Shown piece after piece: positions 55,636-64,000 of a DNA stretch of 64,000 bases (position 1 is its first letter; each line of letters opens with the position of its first letter). Made by a program: the position numbers and the translations under genes. The notes beneath the pieces were generated by a model, which was given only the letters and a program-made list of their open reading frames with translations, did no database searches and was not told the origin of the DNA. The stretch spans positions 124,001-188,000 of the forward strand of contig JAQVDP010000009.1 of the NCBI GenBank assembly GCA_028698335.1, given 5' to 3'. Source of the DNA: Nevskiales bacterium (GTDB lineage: Bacteria; Pseudomonadota; Gammaproteobacteria; Nevskiales; Nevskiaceae).

Positions 55636-55838
55636 GGGTGTGCATCCTCTTGTGCGGGTGCGGCCGCATCCGGCGTCAGCCGGGCGGCCATGTGCGGGGT
55701 GTCGACGTGCACCCGCTGTGGTGCGACGAAGTGCTGCCACAGCAGCACCAGGGCACCGATCTTGATCAGGACCAGCACGCCCAGATGCAGGCCGAGATGG
55801 CGCAGGATCGGGGCGTGCGGCAGGTTCCGGCGGCTCAT
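55632..55838 (-). CDS. cydP: Putative cytochrome oxidase small subunit CydP
   Basis: 68 residues: a short basic N-terminus, one membrane helix (LHLGVLVLIKIGALVLLWQHF, about 18-38) and the periplasmic tail beginning VAPQRVHVDT. The KIxxLxxLWxxFVxxQRVxVD-like wording matches the putative small subunit CydP found upstream of cydAB in many gammaproteobacteria. ATGA overlaps at both ends, with the upstream small membrane protein and with cydA, indicate tight coupling. Function presumed: assembly or stability of the bd complex. Confidence 0.82.
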   Translation of the reverse strand: MSRRNLPHAPILRHLGLHLGVLVLIKIGALVLLWQHFVAPQRVHVDTPHMAARLTPDAAAPAQEDAHP

Positions 55839-56092
55839 CGGGACAGCCTCCAGTCACGTTCGCGGCTGCGCTCACGCGACCGTTCGCGGGCGCTGCGAGG
55901 CGCGATGGGAGTCCCCATCACCGGGCCCAGCGGATCGGGGGCGGCTTCGCGGGTGACGGCGAAACCGGCGGTGGCCAGCGGAGACGGGGTGACGGGAGCT
56001 GCGGTCGCGCCGCCAACCAGCCAGACGCTGAGCAGCCAGAGGCCGAGCACGGTCAATGCGTGCAGGCCGACAAAGGCATACACCTTCTGCAT
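55835..56092 (-). CDS. Uncharacterised single-helix protein of the cyd operon
   Basis: 85 residues; AGGA about 10 nt before the ATG. One membrane helix at about 5-32 (FVGLHALTVLGLWLLSVWLV), then a Pro/Ala linker and a strongly basic tail, ARERSRERSRERD, in which RERS is repeated. I do not recognise a family. It overlaps cydP by ATGA and lies 67 nt after the DUF2946 gene, so it belongs to the cytochrome bd operon and may be an assembly or regulatory subunit. Its reality is supported by operon position, hydrophobic pattern and exact coupling. Confidence 0.65.
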   Translation of the reverse strand: MQKVYAFVGLHALTVLGLWLLSVWLVGGATAAPVTPSPLATAGFAVTREAAPDPLGPVMGTPIAPRSARERSRERSRERDWRLSR

Positions 56093-56159
56093 CGTGAAAG
56101 TCCTGATCGAAGAATCGGGGGCCGCGCGCGTCGTCGACGCGGGCGGACTTGAGTGGGAT

Positions 56160-56567
56160 TCAGATCAGGGAGGGCGGGCCGCGGGGGTCGCCGCCAAGGC
56201 GGCGCAGCGAGTCGACGAAGGGTGCGCGATAGGGTGCTGCGGCTTCGTGGCGCCGCGTCACCCCGGCCAGAACGGCCTGGCAGTCGGGTGGCGGTGCGGC
56301 GGTACTGGCCGAACTCAGGCAGTAGGGGCAGACGTCGTCGGTCCCGGTGGCCGGCAGACCGGCGGGAGCGGTCGCGTCGGCGAGGGCGCCATCTGCGGAG
56401 ATGGTGACCCAGCGCAGGCCACCGCCGCTGCACATGGCCACCTGCAGCCCGCCGGAACCGGCTTGCGCATGGGCGACGCGGGAGAGAGTGGGGATAACGG
56501 CGGGGAGCAGGGCGGCCAGGAGGGCCAGCCAAGTCGCAACCCAATGTGCGCGTGCTCGTACCGACAT
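56160..56567 (-). CDS. DUF2946-family exported protein, first gene of the cyd operon
   Basis: 135 residues: signal peptide (WLALLAALLPAVIPTLSRVAHA) followed by a small domain with VAMCSGGGLRWVTIS and VCPYCLSSA, the Cys pattern of DUF2946, a family of small periplasmic proteins often near copper or heme-protein genes. Metal or heme handling for oxidase assembly is a reasonable guess, not shown. The predicted FNR-driven transcription start lies at or next to the ATG, so the mRNA may be almost leaderless; a later start is less likely because it would remove the signal peptide. Confidence 0.8.
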   Translation of the reverse strand: MSVRARAHWVATWLALLAALLPAVIPTLSRVAHAQAGSGGLQVAMCSGGGLRWVTISADGALADATAPAGLPATGTDDVCPYCLSSASTAAPPPDCQAVLAGVTRRHEAAAPYRAPFVDSLRRLGGDPRGPPSLI

Positions 56568-56602
56568 GCGCCCATTGTCAATGTTTTGTCGACGCCGCCA
56601 CT

Positions 56603-56616
56603 TTGACCTGGATCAA
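56603..56616 (-). promoter_or_regulatory. FNR/Anr-type box of the cytochrome bd operon
   Basis: On the minus strand TTGAT-CCAG-GTCAA, one base from the perfect consensus, centred 42 nt before the DUF2946 ATG. GACAAT sits 31-36 nt from the centre as a -10 candidate, the spacing expected for class II activation. Confidence 0.72.
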
Positions 56617-56652
56617 GGCGTCCCGGCGGTGGTTGTGCGCCGCAGCATAAAT

Positions 56653-56666
56653 CCGCGGTGACGCGG
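56653..56666. terminator. Short GC hairpin, possible terminator for the DUF2937 gene
   Basis: CCGCG-GTGA-CGCGG, followed by TTTT on the plus strand and ATTTAT on the minus strand, immediately after the DUF2937 stop. Only a 5-bp stem, so weak. Confidence 0.4.
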
Positions 56667-56669
56667 TTT

Positions 56670-57215
56670 TCAGTAGGGCGGCGTCTCGTCCGAGACCCGG
56701 ATGCGCGGTTTCGGGCGCCGCGTCAGCGCGCCCAGGGCGCCGAGGATGCCATTGAACAGCAGGCTCACCAGGGTGCCGCCCAGCAGCCCGCAGATCATCG
56801 CGTCCAGCGTCAGTGGCAGGCCGGGGGAGAAGGACTCGGCCGTGCCCCTGGCGATATCGACGTTGAAGTCCCCGGCCAGATACAGCAGCTTGCGGGGCAG
56901 GCTGTCTCCCTGCAGCACCGCCCAGCCCTGGTCCATCCGGCTCAGTTCCTGCTGCTCGTGCTCGATCTTGCCGCCGAGTTCGCGCAGCGCCGGCTTCTCG
57001 TCGGTCTTGAAGGCCTGGATCATCAGCAGCAGGTCGCCGTCGTAATGGCGCTCCGCGCTCTGGCGATACTGCTCGACGCTGTCGCTCAGGGCCTGACGGT
57101 AGCCGCCGTAGCGCTGTACATAGTGGTCGACGAACTGCGGGATCTGCAGAAACGCCAGCAGACCGATCGTGAACAGCAGGCGGTCGATCAGTCCGCGCAT
57201 CATCCTGACGGGCAT
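56670..57215 (-). CDS. DUF2937-family membrane protein
   Basis: 181 residues; GGAG 8 nt before the ATG at 57215. N-terminal hydrophobic segment (LLFTIGLLAFLQIPQFVDHYVQRYGGY), a central charged region likely helical/coiled (QSAERHYDGDLLLMIQAF, EHEQQELSRMDQGW), and a C-terminal hairpin of hydrophobic residues (DAMICGLLGGTLVSLLFNGILGAL). The FVDHYVQRYGG pattern is that of DUF2937, small proteobacterial membrane proteins of unknown role. It sits between the cyd operon and tgt. No functional inference beyond membrane location. Confidence 0.8.
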   Translation of the reverse strand: MPVRMMRGLIDRLLFTIGLLAFLQIPQFVDHYVQRYGGYRQALSDSVEQYRQSAERHYDGDLLLMIQAFKTDEKPALRELGGKIEHEQQELSRMDQGWAVLQGDSLPRKLLYLAGDFNVDIARGTAESFSPGLPLTLDAMICGLLGGTLVSLLFNGILGALGALTRRPKPRIRVSDETPPY

Positions 57216-57341
57216 CAGACGGTCTCCGCTTTCGGGTCGTCCGGACGCTACCCGCCGCTTCGGCGCCTGTCAAAGCCGGGCGGCCGCCATGCTTTCGCCG
57301 CCGCGGTGTGCATGGGACAATCCGCGCCCGTTTGTGCCTGA

Positions 57342-58547
<1,206 letters not shown>

Positions 58548-58554
58548 ACCCCGC

Positions 58555-59853
58555 TCAGGAGGTCGCCGATCCGCGCGTCGGTGCTGCAGCCGCGGCCGCG
58601 GCTGTTTCCGGCGGGGCTTCGTCGGGCAGGTCCCCGGCCTCCGGCGCGATCATCTCCAGCGCCGCCGGCGTGGTGCGGACCATGGGGACGAACGTCGCCG
58701 GATGCGGCTCGGCCTCGTCCCGCGGCGGCAGCTGCAGGCGCACGTACAGGCTGGTGGCGACCAGCACCACGGCGAAGTGCACCATCAGCCCGATCGGTCC
58801 CAGACCGTGGATCCACAGGCCGGCCAGGGTCGGGCCGATCGCCGCGCCGACGCCGTGAACCAGCAGCATGCTGCTGGCCCCCTGCAGCAGCTGGTCCGCC
58901 GCGAGGCGGTCGTTGGCGTGGGCGACGCTGATCGAATAGATGGTGAAGCCGAGTCCGCCGAACAGGAACATGCAGGCGAACAGCAGCGGTAGCGAATGCG
59001 GTGCGACGAAGCCGGCGAGCAGCGCGCTCAGGGCGCCGCCGGCGGTGACGGCGGCCAGCACGAAGCGGCGGTCGTGGCGGTCCGACCAGCGCCCGATCGG
59101 CCACTGCAGCGCGGCACCGCCGAGGATCGCGGCGGTCATGAAGCCGGCCACGCCGACCGCGCCGAGGCCAAGCCGCTGCGCCAGCACCGGCCCCATGCCC
59201 CAGAACGCGCCCATCGCCAACCCGGACCCGAGCGCGCCGGCCATGCCGGCCGGCGTGGTCCGGAACAGATCGGCCAGCTTCAGGCGCGGGGCGTGGACCG
59301 GCGTCGGCTGTTCGATCCGGGTCATCGCCACCGGCGCCAGCGCCAGCGAGATCAGCACGGCGACCAGTCCGAACAGCTCGAATCCCATCGGCGAATACAG
59401 CAGCAGCAGGTTCTGGCCGATCGCCAGCGCGAGGAAATTGACGACCATGTACGCGGCGAAGACCTGGCCGCGGTGCTCGTTCGGCGCCTGCGCGTTGAGC
59501 CAGCTCTCGACGATCATGTAGAGCCCGACCAGGCAGGTGCCGGTGACGATGCGCAGCCCCGCCCAGGCCCAGGGCGTGACGAACATCGCGTGCAGGATCG
59601 GGGTGCACGAGGCGACGGTGGCGAACAGCGCGAACGCGCGGATGTGGCCGATGCGCTGGATGATGCGCGGACAGCCGTAGGTTCCCAGCAGGAAGCCGAC
59701 GAAGTACGCCGACATGATCAGGCCAAGGATCAGGTCGGCAATGCCTTCGCGGCTGCCGCGGATCGCCAGCAGGGTGCCGTAGAGCCCGGTGCCGGACAGC
59801 AGGATCGCGACCGCGAGCAGCAGCGATGAAATCGATGTGACGGTTCGGAACAT
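58555..59853 (-). CDS. MFS transporter, YcaD-like
   Basis: 432 residues with about twelve hydrophobic helices. Conserved early stretch SAYFVGFLLGTYGCPRIIQRIGHIRAFALFA (the MFS motif A equivalent) and the CLVGLYMIVESWLNAQAPNEHRGQVFAAYMVVN helix, both characteristic of the YcaD/MFS_YcaD-like group. C-terminal tail of about 50 residues rich in Ala, Pro and Glu. Substrate unknown. Convergent with tgt (stop codons 8 nt apart). Assigned as transporter with high confidence, subgroup with moderate confidence. Confidence 0.85.
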   Translation of the reverse strand: MFRTVTSISSLLLAVAILLSGTGLYGTLLAIRGSREGIADLILGLIMSAYFVGFLLGTYGCPRIIQRIGHIRAFALFATVASCTPILHAMFVTPWAWAGLRIVTGTCLVGLYMIVESWLNAQAPNEHRGQVFAAYMVVNFLALAIGQNLLLLYSPMGFELFGLVAVLISLALAPVAMTRIEQPTPVHAPRLKLADLFRTTPAGMAGALGSGLAMGAFWGMGPVLAQRLGLGAVGVAGFMTAAILGGAALQWPIGRWSDRHDRRFVLAAVTAGGALSALLAGFVAPHSLPLLFACMFLFGGLGFTIYSISVAHANDRLAADQLLQGASSMLLVHGVGAAIGPTLAGLWIHGLGPIGLMVHFAVVLVATSLYVRLQLPPRDEAEPHPATFVPMVRTTPAALEMIAPEAGDLPDEAPPETAAAAAAAPTRGSATS

Positions 59854-60014
59854 CGGGAGCGAGCCGGGGTGAAAAGGAGAGCGTGCTCAGCTTAGCAAGC
59901 ACGGCCTGTGCCGTGTCTGCGCCTGCGCGGGCGGAATCCGGTGCGGCGGCATGGTGCCGGGTGGACGCACTGTGGCGTCGCCCCGGCCCCGACCGTCACG
60001 GAGAGGGGGCGTTC

Positions 60015-62288
<2,274 letters not shown>

Positions 62289-62669
62289 GCGCGATCTCCC
62301 TTGTTATGAAAGCGGAGCGCGCCGACATCAGCCGACGGGCATAGCCATAAATTATAGCACGGGTTCATATAACTCATTGATCTATGCAGGAATTGGGCTG
62401 CGCCGAGGCGATATTCCGGGTTTTTTTGGGGGGTGCGGGGCTTGCGGTGAATGCCGGGCGTATCGCGGTTTCGCACCGTTTCGGTGCGGGTGCGGTGCTG
62501 CCGGAAAGGGTGGTGGCAGGGGTTGCGTCGGAGGGCTGGCGCATGCCGCGCGGCGATTTGCGTACACTGCGGCGCTGCCCCGATGCCGGGCCCGTGGCGC
62601 CGTCGATTCCGGTATGCGTGGCCCCCGCCGCGGATCCCCGTGCCCGTCATGCCTGCAAGGAGAATTTGC
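62289..62669. other. Divergent intergenic region upstream of ggpPS and the TetR gene
   Basis: 381 bases. The ggpPS side (62320-62400) is AT-rich and holds its promoter; the TetR side contains a T7-G6 tract near 62425 and no credible gene. A 104-codon open frame at 62384-62698 lacks a ribosome site and resembles no family. Confidence 0.5.
62351..62356 (-). promoter_or_regulatory. -10 element upstream of ggpPS
   Basis: TATAAT on the minus strand, 63-68 nt before the ggpPS ATG, in an AT-rich patch of an otherwise GC-rich region. No good -35 at 16-18 bp, as often seen in salt-controlled promoters. Confidence 0.5.
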
Positions 62670-63332
62670 TTGGCCCGAACGTCCCGCCGCTCCCCTGAAT
62701 CCGCTGCCGCGCCCGCGGCGCGGGTCGGCCGTCCGCGCCGCAGTGCGGACCAGGCCAGCGAGATGCGGCGGCGCGTGATCGAGGCGGCGCGGTGCCTGTT
62801 CGCCGAGCACGGATTCGAGGCCGTGAGCATGCGCCGCATCGCCGCCGCGTCGGGCTGCGCGCCGATGACCCTCTACGGGTACTTCCGCAGCAAGAACGAG
62901 ATCCTGCGTTACATCTGGGAGGCGTTCTTCGACGAAGTGTTCGAGCGTGTGAACCGGGCCGTTGCGGCGTCGGCGTCGCCGGTCGGGCGGCTCCGGTCCG
63001 CCAGTGCGACCTACCTGGGCTACTGGATCGAACATCCGGACCGGTACCGCATGGTCTATCTGAACCAGGACGAGGCCGCGGACGGCGAGGGCTACTACGT
63101 GGACGCCTCTCCGGTGCTCGAACGCTTCGAGATCTTCCGGGAACTGATCGTGGCCGCGCAGGCCGAAGGCCGCGCGTGGAGCGGGGATGTGCAGGTGCTG
63201 GCCGAGACGCTGATCTGCGGCCTGCACGGGATCGCCCATTCGCGGGTCACGATCCCGGAATACCCGTGGGGGCCGCTGGAGCGTCAGCTGGAGCAGATGC
63301 TGCGGGTCGTGCTGCTGCCGGACCCGAACTGA
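62670..63332 (+). CDS. TetR/AcrR-family regulator (WHG-type C-terminal domain), TTG start
   Basis: 220 residues from a TTG at 62670, chosen because AAGGAG lies exactly 7 nt upstream, whereas the ATG at 62649 precedes that site. Helix-turn-helix at about 30-78 (RRRVIEAARCLFAEHGFEAV, then AAASGCAPMTLYGYFRSKNEIL); C-terminal domain with YLGYWIEHPDRYRMVYLNQ, the WHG-type pattern. The ligand is unknown. Divergent from ggpPS, though 380 bp away, and convergent with the glutathione peroxidase gene. Might control either neighbour; no operator repeat is obvious. Confidence 0.85.
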   Translation: MARTSRRSPESAAAPAARVGRPRRSADQASEMRRRVIEAARCLFAEHGFEAVSMRRIAAASGCAPMTLYGYFRSKNEILRYIWEAFFDEVFERVNRAVAASASPVGRLRSASATYLGYWIEHPDRYRMVYLNQDEAADGEGYYVDASPVLERFEIFRELIVAAQAEGRAWSGDVQVLAETLICGLHGIAHSRVTIPEYPWGPLERQLEQMLRVVLLPDPN

Positions 63333-63375
63333 GGTACCCCGGACGCCGCCGCGCGGCCGGGGCCCCCGCGGTGCG

Positions 63376-63855
63376 CTACAGCAGCTTCTCGATGTCGCCC
63401 TCGATCTTCTCGGGGGTGTCCATGGAGCCGTAACGCTTGACCACGTTGCCTTCGCGGTCGATCAGGAACTTGGTGAAGTTCCACTTGATCGCCTCGCTGC
63501 CGAGGACGCCCTTGGCCGCGTGCTTGAGATGTTTGTAAAGCGGGTGGGTGCCGTCGCCGTTGACCTCGATCTTGGCGTACATCGGGAAGCTGACGTCGTA
63601 GGTCAGGGAACAGAAGTTCTTGATCTCGTTCTCGTCCCCGGGTTCCTGGTGGCCGAACTGGTCGCAGGGGAAACCGAGAATCGCCAGCCCGCGATCCTTG
63701 TACTTGCGCCACAGGGCCTCGAGGCCCTTGTACTGGGGGGTGAAGCCACACTTGCTGGCCACGTTGACCACCAGCATCACCTGTCCCTGATAGGCGTCCA
63801 GCTTCTGCGTCTGGCCGTCGATGGTGCGGGCCTCGAAATCGTAAACCGTGCTCAT
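63376..63855 (-). CDS. Glutathione peroxidase family protein
   Basis: 159 residues. Thiol peroxidase of the GPx family: catalytic C36 in NVASKCGFTPQY, the catalytic Gln/resolving region in GFPCDQFGHQEPG, and the Trp-Asn of IKWNFTKFLID. The resolving Cys position (FPCDQF) suggests thioredoxin-dependent turnover as in BtuE, rather than strict glutathione use. Cytoplasmic, no signal. Preceded by an AGGAG-like site 9 nt upstream (reverse of CTCCT). The remaining 145 bp to the window end carry no gene. Confidence 0.94.
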   Translation of the reverse strand: MSTVYDFEARTIDGQTQKLDAYQGQVMLVVNVASKCGFTPQYKGLEALWRKYKDRGLAILGFPCDQFGHQEPGDENEIKNFCSLTYDVSFPMYAKIEVNGDGTHPLYKHLKHAAKGVLGSEAIKWNFTKFLIDREGNVVKRYGSMDTPEKIEGDIEKLL

Positions 63856-64000
63856 GCGCCTCTCCTGAAGTTCCGGGTCGTTGTGCCCGCCATTATGGGG
63901 CGGGTGCGGTGCGAGATGCAGGGGGGATCCGGGGGCGGAAAGGAGCCGGGTTCAACGCGCCGTTGAGAAGCAGACGCCTGCCGTTGCTTGTTTGACCCAG

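Noticed and set aside
62384..62698. 104-codon frame between ggpPS and the TetR gene
   Set aside because: No ribosome site, composition like a GC shadow, and it overlaps the well-supported TTG start of the TetR gene.

Overview
The window is one continuous piece of a high-GC chromosome, most likely from a free-living, respiratory gammaproteobacterium. The evidence is a 180-kDa-type NAD-glutamate dehydrogenase, ZapE, XerD, DsbC, a Lrp-controlled bkd operon, an E. coli-like long-Q-loop cytochrome bd with CydP and CydX, and FNR/Anr-type boxes. A Nevskiales/Xanthomonadales-like lineage is my guess and is weakly supported. I see no insertion sequence, prophage or CRISPR array; the accessory flavour comes from operons and regulatory DNA.

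Layout. 1-6.2 kb: 3' part of glutamate dehydrogenase, a Host_attach-family protein behind an FNR-type box, a cbbY/class II aldolase pair and moaB. 6.4-12 kb: small membrane protein, di-heme peroxidase lipoprotein divergent from a CbbR-like LysR regulator (with a perfect FNR box between them), and a TonB-dependent receptor. 12-24.2 kb: zapE with a relic of a second zapE 3' end beside it, a lactone-oxidase-like flavoprotein, an acyltransferase, xerD, dsbC, an AddB/AddA-like DNA repair pair and fdxA. 24.3-38.6 kb: branched-chain amino-acid catabolism, made of a Lrp regulator, an amino-acid dehydrogenase, the four-subunit branched-chain 2-oxoacid dehydrogenase (bkdA1-bkdA2-bkdB-lpdV), class I aldolase, a CoA-binding protein, and a TetR regulator divergent from isovaleryl-CoA dehydrogenase and both methylcrotonyl-CoA carboxylase subunits. 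38.6-41.8 kb: glycogen-debranching-type glucosidase and a GT4 glycosyltransferase.

42-49.7 kb is the most distinctive region: a complete seven-gene Nit1C cluster (nitBCDEFGH: Sll0783-type protein, nitrilase, radical SAM, GNAT, AIR-synthase-like, MSMEG_0570-type, flavoprotein). This set has been linked to nitrogen scavenging and growth on cyanide. It lies behind a textbook sigma-54 -24/-12 element, yet its neighbour is a MocR (GntR-aminotransferase fusion) regulator rather than the expected sigma-54 activator. The 440-bp divergent region also carries TGTTGC direct repeats and a 10-bp palindrome.

49.7-64 kb: NUDIX hydrolase, an outer-membrane protein with about 12 acidic ten-residue repeats, tRNA-Leu(CAA), and queA and tgt separated by an opposite-strand cytochrome bd operon (DUF2946, small membrane protein, cydP, cydA, cydB, cydX) with its own FNR-type box. 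After these come an MFS transporter, a fused glucosylglycerol-phosphate synthase/phosphatase (osmoprotection), a TetR regulator and glutathione peroxidase.

Taken together, the genes suggest a metabolically versatile aerobe or microaerobe that degrades leucine, isoleucine and valine, scavenges unusual nitrogen sources, responds to low oxygen through an FNR-type regulator and makes a compatible solute.
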